Shown: piece by piece, positions 1 to 6,059 of the stretch | Numbering within the stretch: the stretch's first letter is position 1 | Layout of the letters: every line of letters begins with the position of its first letter | Source of the DNA: Actinomycetota bacterium | GTDB taxonomy: Bacteria > Actinomycetota > Thermoleophilia > Gaiellales > Gaiellaceae | Length of the DNA stretch: 8,296 nt | NCBI GenBank assembly: GCA_013696185.1 | Contig: JACCZA010000152.1 | Span: forward strand, 1-8,296 | Direction of reading: 5' to 3' | The notes under the pieces: generated by a model | The model's database searches: none | The model's input: the letters and a program-made list of their open reading frames with translations, nothing else | What the model was told of the DNA's origin: nothing | Translations under genes and position numbers: made by a program

Positions 1-36
1 TCTGTTATCTCTCATTCGAGGAATGACATGCGCAAA

Positions 37-42
37 AGGAGG
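37..42 (+). promoter_or_regulatory. Shine-Dalgarno site that sets the start of the secreted-protein gene
   Basis: AGGAGG sits inside AAAAGGAGGA (34-43), four bases before the GTG at 47. It favours that GTG over the in-frame ATG at 23, whose would-be N-terminus would be translated through the ribosome site itself and would put eight non-signal-like residues ahead of a normal signal peptide. Confidence 0.8.
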
Positions 43-46
43 ACTA

Positions 47-1276
47 GTGAAGCATCGAATCAAAGCACGTCTGTGGCTGACTCTGGCGGGCGGGCTCGTA
101 GGTGCCGTCGCCCTGTCCGCCTCGGCCGTCGCCGGCTCGGGCGGTGAGGGCGCCAACGAGCTGCCGAGGGCGAAGCTGACCGTCAAGAGCATCATCAGCA
201 CGGATCTGCAGACGGATACCGCCCGGCTTCGGCTCCACCGCGCGACGGTGAAGGGCCTGCCGGTGTGGTACGTGATCACCGAGGTGTCCGATCAGGGCCT
301 CGCGAAGCAGCTGGGGCTGAACTTCTCGCCCAAGCTCGCGAACCTGATCACGCCGAACTGCCCGCCCTGCGTGCAGACCGTCCGCTCGGGCCGCGTGCTC
401 GGGCGCACGACCGTGAGCCGGCCGGGGGCGCCCGACTTCAGCCCGAAGCGGCTGCTCGTGCCGGGGCCCGACGGAGGCTTCCCGCCGGCGATGGCCGCGG
501 TCGGCGCGCAGGGCAAGCCGGGGTACAGCCCCTTCGTCCGGATCGCCGGCACGAGGGTCGTGTACAACGCCCCGATCGTGGCGACCGGCCGCGGGCCGTT
601 CGACGTGATCAACCACTCCAACACGCACGACCGGCTCTTCGCGATCGACGCGAAGAACGGCACGGTGGACATGGGGTTCATACGGGCGTTCGCGTTCGGC
701 AAGGAGATCCTCTACCTGAGCTTCGAGGCGTCGAGCGCTGGCGTCGGCGTGCTCGACCGGACGACGTTCGTGCCCGCGCTCGGCCTCACGCCGACAGCGG
801 ACAAGAGCCGTGATCCGAAGTCCAGCCGCTCGGCGATCTTCGTGTTCACGAACGGCAAGACGGGCGCGAAGAGTCCCCCCGCCCAGGGCTCCGATCACGT
901 GATCAAGGACGGCCTGAACGCCCTCACCTTCAACAGGCAAAACACCGACCTGCTGAAGGCGCTTCGCGAGGGCGGCGACGCGCACAACGTCCTCGACGGC
1001 TTCCCGACGCTCCGCACCGCGGCGCAGCGGGCGCTCTACAGCCCGATCTGGGACGTGACGATGGCCGAGTGGAGCAAGGCCGCGGTCGCCCGCGGACAGA
1101 ACGTCGCCCAGACGGACGCGAACAGGATCCGGCAGCTCGCCGCCCGGGGAGTGATCACCTCCCCCGGAGGCACGCCGCTGCGCTCGGATCGCAACATCCT
1201 CAACTGCCCCGTGATCGGGTTCCTCGACACGGCGCCCGAGGCCGACCAGGCCCCGAAGCCACGGAACGTGCCGTAG
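47..1276 (+). CDS. Exported protein of unknown function with a CPPC motif
   Basis: This gene encodes 409 residues from the GTG at 47, chosen because of the AGGAGG just upstream. Residues 2-8 are basic (KHRIKAR), residues 9-29 are hydrophobic and end in an A-V-A motif, so a Sec signal peptide cleaved near residue 29/30 is likely, and the mature protein should be outside the cytoplasmic membrane. There is no lipobox cysteine and no later membrane segment. Visible landmarks are C105-P-P-C108 (thioredoxin-like spacing, but no thioredoxin fold around it and no CxxCH haem site), a D-V-I-N-H-S-N-T-H-D stretch at residues 186-195 rich in possible metal or polar ligands, a YSPIWDV motif at 331-337 and a third cysteine, C387, near the C-terminus. 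I do not recognise the family. It converges with the membrane-protein gene and is not part of the minus-strand operon. It ends in TAG. Gene reality is well supported by signal peptide, ribosome site and non-repetitive composition; function is unknown. Confidence 0.88.
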   Translation: MKHRIKARLWLTLAGGLVGAVALSASAVAGSGGEGANELPRAKLTVKSIISTDLQTDTARLRLHRATVKGLPVWYVITEVSDQGLAKQLGLNFSPKLANLITPNCPPCVQTVRSGRVLGRTTVSRPGAPDFSPKRLLVPGPDGGFPPAMAAVGAQGKPGYSPFVRIAGTRVVYNAPIVATGRGPFDVINHSNTHDRLFAIDAKNGTVDMGFIRAFAFGKEILYLSFEASSAGVGVLDRTTFVPALGLTPTADKSRDPKSSRSAIFVFTNGKTGAKSPPAQGSDHVIKDGLNALTFNRQNTDLLKALREGGDAHNVLDGFPTLRTAAQRALYSPIWDVTMAEWSKAAVARGQNVAQTDANRIRQLAARGVITSPGGTPLRSDRNILNCPVIGFLDTAPEADQAPKPRNVP

Positions 1277-1296
1277 CCGGAGACGGTTGGGCGAAA

Positions 1297-1332
1297 GATC
1301 GGGCGGCGCGCCTGTCGCGGCGCCGCCCGATC
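1297..1332. terminator. Shared bidirectional terminator hairpin between convergent genes
   Basis: A perfect 13-bp inverted repeat (left arm 1297-1309 GATCGGGCGGCGC, right arm 1320-1332) encloses a 10-base loop. It starts 20 bases after the TAG of the secreted-protein gene and ends 11 bases before the TAG (1346-1344) of the opposite gene. The plus-strand side has no U-tract (CCACTTCCC follows). The minus-strand side has only a short TTT (complement of AAA at 1294-1296). The position between two converging stops is what supports terminator function; a classical strong intrinsic terminator would have a longer U-tract. Confidence 0.75.
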
Positions 1333-1343
1333 CACTTCCCCTG

Positions 1344-1877
1344 CTACGCGGGGTCGATTGCCCGGTAGCCCGCGGCGACCCCGAGCCCGTAGACCGCGTG
1401 TTGCGCCCAGTCGGCCGCAAGCGTCGAGGGCGGGTACTTCCACAGGGGCTTGTAGAGCTTCATCGCGGGGAGCAGCACGTAGGCCGATCCCCAGACCGCC
1501 GTCCCGAACAGGAGGCCGCGCGGGATCACACGGCCACGGGCGGTTCCCTGCGTCAGCCCGTAGAGCATCCCCCAGCCGGTGCCGTAGGCCCAGTGCACGA
1601 TGGTGTTCGTGAGGTCGATGTGCTCGCTCGAGAGCTTGCGCTTGAACATGCCCTCCGAGATCCGCTTGCCGATCTTGGCCGGCTCGGGCGCGTCCTCCCA
1701 CGTCTGCTCGCCCTCGTCGCCCCCATCTTCGCTCTCGCCCGAGTCGGACGACAGGCGGCTCTTCGCCTCCTGGTAGGCGGTCATCACCGCCGTCCCGACG
1801 ATGCCCGCCGCGAGGCCGCGTCCAGCGGCCCCGAGCGGCGTCGGGCGCGGCTCGGTCAGCTCCAGTTCCCTGCTCAT
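1344..1877 (-). CDS. Small integral membrane protein, DUF1440/YagU-like (tentative)
   Basis: This gene encodes 177 residues from the ATG at 1877, which lies eight bases after a strong AAAGGAGG; a longer frame open to 1925 has no ribosome site and would read through this one. Four hydrophobic segments are visible, at about residues 15-35 (G-R-G-L-A-A-G-I-V-G-T-A), 90-108, 118-138 and 155-173. A very acidic, Ser/Gly/Asp/Glu-rich loop (about 42-65) separates the first from the rest. The motifs K-Y-P-P-S-T-L-A at 147-154 and D-W-A-Q-H-A-V-Y-G near 156-164 recall the DUF1440/YagU-type inner-membrane proteins, but I assign this only by resemblance. It lies 61 bases downstream of the FAD/Fe-S dehydrogenase on the same strand, so it could be the last gene of that operon or have its own transcript. 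No enzymatic residues are evident and no specific function is proposed. Confidence 0.85.
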   Translation of the reverse strand: MSRELELTEPRPTPLGAAGRGLAAGIVGTAVMTAYQEAKSRLSSDSGESEDGGDEGEQTWEDAPEPAKIGKRISEGMFKRKLSSEHIDLTNTIVHWAYGTGWGMLYGLTQGTARGRVIPRGLLFGTAVWGSAYVLLPAMKLYKPLWKYPPSTLAADWAQHAVYGLGVAAGYRAIDPA

Positions 1878-1885
1878 CTCAACGT

Positions 1886-1893
1886 CCTCCTTT
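1886..1893 (-). promoter_or_regulatory. Shine-Dalgarno site of the small membrane-protein gene
   Basis: On the minus strand this reads AAAGGAGG, with eight bases to the ATG at 1877. It fixes the start 16 codons inside the longest open frame. Such a strong site suggests the gene is translated independently of the upstream dehydrogenase gene. Confidence 0.85.
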
Positions 1894-1906
1894 GTCGTCT
1901 GTCTAC

Positions 1907-1940
1907 GAGGCCCGACCCTACTCACTCGACCCAGGGCCTC
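1907..1940 (-). other. Weak inverted repeat across the dehydrogenase stop codon
   Basis: GAGGCCC at 1907-1913 pairs perfectly with GGGCCTC at 1934-1940, leaving a 20-base loop and overlapping the TGA (1941-1939) of the dehydrogenase gene. It could be an attenuator or partial terminator before the membrane-protein gene, but there is no U-tract, and a 7-bp repeat is not rare in DNA this GC-rich. Confidence 0.25.
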
Positions 1941-4929
1941 ACCGCTCCCGCACGGCGAGCGCCAGCGCGCCGAGGACGGCAGCCGCAGCGGCGAGACGCA
2001 GCCGGGTGCCGCGGTGAGCCGCCCGGGTCTCGCCGACCACCTCCTCCCGCCCGGTCAGGCCGAGCTGCAGCACCTCGGCGAGGTGGAGCGCGCGGCGTCC
2101 GGTCGTCTGGACGATCTGCTCCCGGCAGCTGAAGCCGTTCGCGATCACGAGGGTGTCGTCCGCAGCGGCCCTGACGGCAGGCAGGAGCACCTGCTCGCCG
2201 GCCTTGATCGAGACGTCGTAGTGCTCGCCGCGCTCGAAGCCGAAGGCGCCCGCCATACCGCAGCACCCCGCGTCGAGCAGCTCGAAGTCGAGCCCGGTCT
2301 GCTCGAGCAGGTTCTCCTCGGCGTCCATCGTCATGATCGCCTTGTGGTGGCAGTGACCGTGCACGACCGCCTTGCCGGAGAGCTGCGGCGCCCGGTAGCC
2401 CTCGGTCCGCTGCTCCAGAAACTCGCTCAGCAGGAACGACTGCGCGGCGAGCCGCTTCGCGTCCTCGTCGTCGGGCAGGAGCTGGAGCAGCTCGTCGCGG
2501 AAGACGGCGACGCAGCTCGGCTCGAGCCCCACGAGGGGAATGCCCGCGCGGATCTGCGGCCGCAGCGCGTCGAGCACCTGGCGTAGCAGCCGCTCAGCCG
2601 TGTCGAGCATGCCGTAGTCGTAGAGCGGTCGGCCGCAGCAGAGCGGCCGCGGCGGTAGCTCGACGCGGTAGCCCGCCGCCTCCAGCACGTGCACGGCGGC
2701 CTTCGCCGTGTCCGGGTGAAAGTGGTTGTTGAACGTGTCGGGCCAGAGCAGCACGCGCCGGCCTTCCTTCGCCCGGGGCGCCCGGCGCGCGAACCAGCGT
2801 CTGAAGGTCTCCGGCGCGAAGGGCGGCAGGCTCCGCTCCGGCGCGATGCCGACCACGCGCTTGATCGCCGAGCTGAAGGGGGCCGTGCCGGCGAAGAAGT
2901 TCGCCACCCCCGGAGCCAGCGACGCGGCGCGCGCGCCCCAGTAGACGAGCCCGAACACGTAGGCGTGCAGCGGTCGCAACCGGCGGCGGTAGTGGTGGGA
3001 GAGGAACTCCGCCTTGTACGAGGCCATGTCGACGCTCACCGGGCACTCGCTCCGGCACGCCTTGCACGCCAGGCAGAGGTCGAGCGCCTCGTGCACCTCC
3101 TCGTTGCGCCAGCCGTCCCGCACGGGATCGCCCTCGAGCAGCTCGAACAGCAGGCGCGCGCGGCCGCGGGTCGAGTGCTTCTCCTCGAGGGTGGCGCGGT
3201 AGCTCGGGCACATCGTCCCGCCCTCGGTCTTGCGGCAGAGGCCGACGCCGACGCAGCGAAGCGTCGTCTTCGCGAAGCTGCCTCCGTCCCGCCCGTAGGC
3301 GAAGTGGGTGTCGAGCTGGGGCGGGTCGTAGTCGGCGCCGAGACGGAGGTTGTCGTCGAGCCGGTAGGGATCGACGACCTTGCGCGGGTTCATCCGGCCC
3401 TCCGGATCCCAGATCGTCTTGAACTCGCCGAAGGCGCCGACGAGCTCGTCTCCGAACATGCGCGGCAGGAGCTCGGCGCGCGACTGGCCGTCGCCGTGCT
3501 CGCCCGAGAGCGAGCCGCCGTAGGAGAGGACGAGGTCGGCCGCGTCCTCGGTGAACGAGCGGAACTTCGCGATCCCCGGCGTCGAAGCGAGGTCGTAGTC
3601 GATCCGCGTGTGGATGCACCCCTGGCCGAAGTGGCCGTACAGCGCGCCGACGTAGCCGTAGCCGTCGAGCAGCTCGCGAAAGTCGCGCAGGTACGGGGCG
3701 AGCCGGTCGGGCGGGACGGCAGCGTCCTCCCAGCCCTCCCACGTCGGAGCCTGCCCCGGCACGTGCGACGTGGCGGCGAGCGCGGCCTCGCGCACCGTCC
3801 AGAGCTTCTGCACGTGGTCCTCGTCGTCGAACACCTGCGCCGCGGGGACGTGGCCCCCGTCGAGCAGGGCCTTCTTCGCTCGCTCGGCGCGCTCGTTGGC
3901 CTCCTCCGGCGTGTCGGCGCCGAACTCGGCCAGGAGCCAGCCCTGACCGGCGGGGAGGGCGCGGAGGGCGTCCGGGTGGATCCCGACCCGCTGCATGTTG
4001 TCGACGAGCACGTCGTCGAACCCCTCGAGGCCGATCGGACCGTGCTCGAGCACCGCGGGCACCGCCTCGGCAGCGGCGAAGACGTCGCCGAAGCACAGGA
4101 TCAGGAGCGCGCGGTGCGGCGGGCTTGGCACGAGCCGGAGCGTCGCCTCGAGCACCGTCACGCACGTCCCCTCCGTCCCGACGAGCGCACGGGCGACGTT
4201 GAAGCCGCGCTCGGGCAGGAGCTCGTCCAGATTGTAGCCCGAGACGCGGCGGGGGATGTCCGGGTAGCGCTCGCGCACGAGGTCGCCGTAGCGATCGCGC
4301 AGCGCACGAAGCCGCTCGTAGATGTCGCCGCGCCGACCGCCCCCGGCGACGATCCGCCCGAGCTCCTCGTCGCTCGTCGGGCCGACTCGCAGGCGCAGGC
4401 CGTCGTAGGTGAGGATCTCGAGCTCCTCGACGTTGTCGACGGTGCGCCCGGCCATCAGCGAATGCACGCCGCAGGAGTTGTTCCCGATCATGCCGCCGAG
4501 CGTGCAGGCCACGTGCGTCGAGGGGTCCGGCGCGAACGTGAGCCCGTGCTCCTCGGCGTCGTCGCGCAGGCGGTCGAGCACGACGCCCGGCTGCACGCGG
4601 GCCGAGCGGCGGTGCGGATCCAGCTCGAGCACGCCGCGCATGTGCATCGACATGTCGACGACGACGGCGACGTTCACGCTCTGGCCGGCGAGGCTCGTAC
4701 CCCCGCCGCGCGGCAGGACGGGCGCGCCGTGGCGGCGGCAGACCTCGACCGCAGCGACGACGTCGTCCACGTCCCGTGGCACGACCACCCCGATCGGCAC
4801 CTGTCGGTAGTTCGAGCCGGTGACCGCGTAGAGCGCGCGCGAGCCGGGACTGAAGCGGACAGGCCCCGCGACCGCGGCGCTCAGGTCGGCCGCGAGGGCC
4901 TTCGGGTCGATCGCCGTCTCCGTCCTCAT
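1939..4929 (-). CDS. Fused FAD-linked D-2-hydroxyacid dehydrogenase / Fe-S protein (GlcD-YdiJ type)
   Basis: This 996-residue protein starts at the ATG at 4929, six bases after GGAGG. Domains in order: an FAD-binding PCMH-type domain at about 40-270, with RGGGTSLAGQ at 74-83 and GGMIGNNSCG at 145-154; an FAD-oxidase C-terminal domain at about 275-525, with GHFGQGCIH at 432-440 and SGEHGDG at 475-481; a 4Fe-4S region with C559, C565, C574-P and then C619-x2-C622-x2-C625-x3-C629-P; and two CCG (heterodisulfide-reductase-like) domains with C764-C765 and C806, then C860, C889-C890 and C935. This order and length (about 1000) match E. coli YdiJ and similar fused D-lactate/D-2-hydroxyglutarate dehydrogenases. 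The family oxidises D-2-hydroxyacids to 2-oxoacids and passes electrons through FAD and Fe-S clusters, probably towards quinone. A short hydrophobic Ala/Leu tail with flanking Arg (about 975-996) might touch the membrane. Its ATG overlaps the upstream gene's TGA. The family call is firm; the substrate is not known. Confidence 0.95.
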   Translation of the reverse strand: MRTETAIDPKALAADLSAAVAGPVRFSPGSRALYAVTGSNYRQVPIGVVVPRDVDDVVAAVEVCRRHGAPVLPRGGGTSLAGQSVNVAVVVDMSMHMRGVLELDPHRRSARVQPGVVLDRLRDDAEEHGLTFAPDPSTHVACTLGGMIGNNSCGVHSLMAGRTVDNVEELEILTYDGLRLRVGPTSDEELGRIVAGGGRRGDIYERLRALRDRYGDLVRERYPDIPRRVSGYNLDELLPERGFNVARALVGTEGTCVTVLEATLRLVPSPPHRALLILCFGDVFAAAEAVPAVLEHGPIGLEGFDDVLVDNMQRVGIHPDALRALPAGQGWLLAEFGADTPEEANERAERAKKALLDGGHVPAAQVFDDEDHVQKLWTVREAALAATSHVPGQAPTWEGWEDAAVPPDRLAPYLRDFRELLDGYGYVGALYGHFGQGCIHTRIDYDLASTPGIAKFRSFTEDAADLVLSYGGSLSGEHGDGQSRAELLPRMFGDELVGAFGEFKTIWDPEGRMNPRKVVDPYRLDDNLRLGADYDPPQLDTHFAYGRDGGSFAKTTLRCVGVGLCRKTEGGTMCPSYRATLEEKHSTRGRARLLFELLEGDPVRDGWRNEEVHEALDLCLACKACRSECPVSVDMASYKAEFLSHHYRRRLRPLHAYVFGLVYWGARAASLAPGVANFFAGTAPFSSAIKRVVGIAPERSLPPFAPETFRRWFARRAPRAKEGRRVLLWPDTFNNHFHPDTAKAAVHVLEAAGYRVELPPRPLCCGRPLYDYGMLDTAERLLRQVLDALRPQIRAGIPLVGLEPSCVAVFRDELLQLLPDDEDAKRLAAQSFLLSEFLEQRTEGYRAPQLSGKAVVHGHCHHKAIMTMDAEENLLEQTGLDFELLDAGCCGMAGAFGFERGEHYDVSIKAGEQVLLPAVRAAADDTLVIANGFSCREQIVQTTGRRALHLAEVLQLGLTGREEVVGETRAAHRGTRLRLAAAAAVLGALALAVRER

Positions 4930-6059
4930 CCGGCACCTCCGGACGAGAGGTGGCGCTCGGCGTCGGCGCGCTTGAGCTCGAGCCCGAGGCCGGGGCGCGA
5001 GAGGTCGGGGAAGAGCCGCCCGGCGCGCGGCTGCGTGACGCCGTCGAAGAGCATCCGCTCCACCCGCGCGTGGTCGTGGAACCACTCGAGGTGCCGGAGC
5101 GGCTCGACCGCGCAGCAGACGTGCAGGTGCAGGGCGGGCGCCGTGTGCGCCGAGAGCGGCACGCCGAAGGCCTCGCAGAGGGCCGCGACGCGCAGGAACC
5201 CCGTGATGCCGGCGCAGCGCGTCGCGTCGGCCTGAAGCACGTCGACGGCGCCCGCCTCGAGGAGGCGGCGGAACCCCGGCAGGTCGTAGCCGTACTCGCC
5301 GGCTGCGATCTCCATCCCGGCGGGCGCCCGGTCCCGCAGCAGGCGCAGGCCCTCGAGGTCGTCGGAGGAGACCGGCTCCTCGAACCAGGTGACGTCGTGC
5401 TCGGCGAAGGCCTCCGCGCAGGCGAGGGCCTGCTTGCGCGCGAGCGCCCCGTTCGCGTCGACGAAGAGGTGAGGCTCGGCCCCGAGCGCCCGGCGGGCGA
5501 CCGCCACGCGCTCGAGATCCCGCCCGGGCTCGCGACCCACCTTCAGCTTCACGGCGCCGAATCCCTCCTCGGCCCAGCCTCCGAGCTGCTCGGCGAGCCG
5601 CTCGTCCGTGTACGAGGTGAAGCCGCCGCTGCCGTAGAGCTCGACGCTCTCGCGGGCTGCTCCGAGCAGCGTGACGAGCGGCAGGTCGAGCAGGCGCGCC
5701 TTGAGATCCCAGAGCGCCGTGTCGACCGCCGCGATCGCGCCCGCGGCGACGCCCGGCCGGCCGAGGTTACGGACGGCACGCGCCATCGCGGCCCAGGCGG
5801 CCGGCACGGCGGAGGCCTCCCGGCCCACCACCGCCTCCGCCAGGACGTCCCGGATCAGCCCGGCGGCGGAGGCGTGGCCGTAGGTGTAGCCGAGCCCCGT
5901 GTGGCCGCCGCCGTGGGACTCGACGACCACGATCGTCGTCGAGTCCCAGGCGAGGGTGCCGTCGGACTCCGGCGCGTCCGTCGGCACCGTGCACGCGAGC
6001 ACGTCGAGCCGCTCGACGGCGACGCCGAGGCCCGTGCCGGTTGCGGTCGGGGCGCTCAT
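4926..6059 (-). CDS. Enolase-superfamily enzyme, mandelate racemase subgroup
   Basis: This protein has 377 residues, the usual length for the family. The N-terminal capping domain is about 10-130 and the (beta/alpha)7-beta barrel about 140-360. Likely catalytic and metal residues are K171-x-K173, D201 (in DANG), E227 (in WFEEP), E255 (in AAGEYG), D278, H305 and E325. Compared with Pseudomonas putida mandelate racemase numbering as I remember it (K164, K166, D195, E221, E247, D270, H297, E317), the offsets are a steady +6/+7, then +8 from E255 onward. This places the protein in the MR subgroup with a full His-Asp dyad, unlike the muconate-lactonising or dipeptide-epimerase subgroups. Such enzymes remove the alpha proton of a 2-hydroxycarboxylate with Mg2+ and then racemise it or eliminate water (acid-sugar dehydratases). 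Which of the two applies, and the substrate, cannot be told. Both ends overlap neighbours by four bases (ATGA). The only ribosome-like GAGGAG (6074-6079) is 14 bases from the start, so translation probably depends on coupling. Confidence 0.93.
   Translation of the reverse strand: MSAPTATGTGLGVAVERLDVLACTVPTDAPESDGTLAWDSTTIVVVESHGGGHTGLGYTYGHASAAGLIRDVLAEAVVGREASAVPAAWAAMARAVRNLGRPGVAAGAIAAVDTALWDLKARLLDLPLVTLLGAARESVELYGSGGFTSYTDERLAEQLGGWAEEGFGAVKLKVGREPGRDLERVAVARRALGAEPHLFVDANGALARKQALACAEAFAEHDVTWFEEPVSSDDLEGLRLLRDRAPAGMEIAAGEYGYDLPGFRRLLEAGAVDVLQADATRCAGITGFLRVAALCEAFGVPLSAHTAPALHLHVCCAVEPLRHLEWFHDHARVERMLFDGVTQPRAGRLFPDLSRPGLGLELKRADAERHLSSGGAG
4936..4940 (-). promoter_or_regulatory. 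Shine-Dalgarno site of the FAD/Fe-S dehydrogenase gene
   Basis: On the minus strand this is GGAGG, within GGAGGTG, six bases before the ATG at 4929. It lies inside the last codons of the enolase-superfamily gene and selects this start over the open frame that continues to 5085, whose extra residues are an Arg/Ala/Pro-rich out-of-frame shadow. Confidence 0.75.
5914..5948. repeat. Perfect 14-bp inverted repeat inside the enolase-superfamily gene
   Basis: The left arm TGGGACTCGACGAC (5914-5927) is the exact reverse complement of 5935-5948; the loop is the seven bases CACGATC. It falls on codons 38-49 (W-D-S-T-T-I-V-V-V-E-S-H), about 110 bases into the gene. As RNA it would form a very stable hairpin in the early coding region of the second operon gene. 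Part of the symmetry comes from ACG/GAC versus GTC codons. Confidence 0.6.

Noticed and set aside
23..46. ATG at 23 as start of the secreted protein
   Set aside because: It would translate through the Shine-Dalgarno sequence and add eight residues before a standard signal peptide; GTG at 47 fits better.
105..375. Cytochrome c or thioredoxin domain suggested by CPPC in the secreted protein
   Set aside because: The motif is CPPCV, not CxxCH, and the flanking residues lack the thioredoxin strand-helix pattern.
893..904. 12-bp palindrome GATCACGTGATC in the secreted-protein gene
   Set aside because: Palindromes of this length are expected a few times in 8 kb by chance and this one lies in ordinary coding sequence.
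44..1420. 458-residue minus-strand open frame opposite the secreted-protein gene
   Set aside because: The translation is Arg/Ala/Gly-rich with no domain, and it reads antisense through a gene with a clear signal peptide and ribosome site; it is a high-GC shadow.
2689..5235. 848-residue plus-strand open frame opposite the dehydrogenase and enolase-type genes
   Set aside because: Low-complexity Arg/Ala/Val/Glu composition, no motif and no ribosome site; strong third-position GC bias removes stop codons from the antisense frame.
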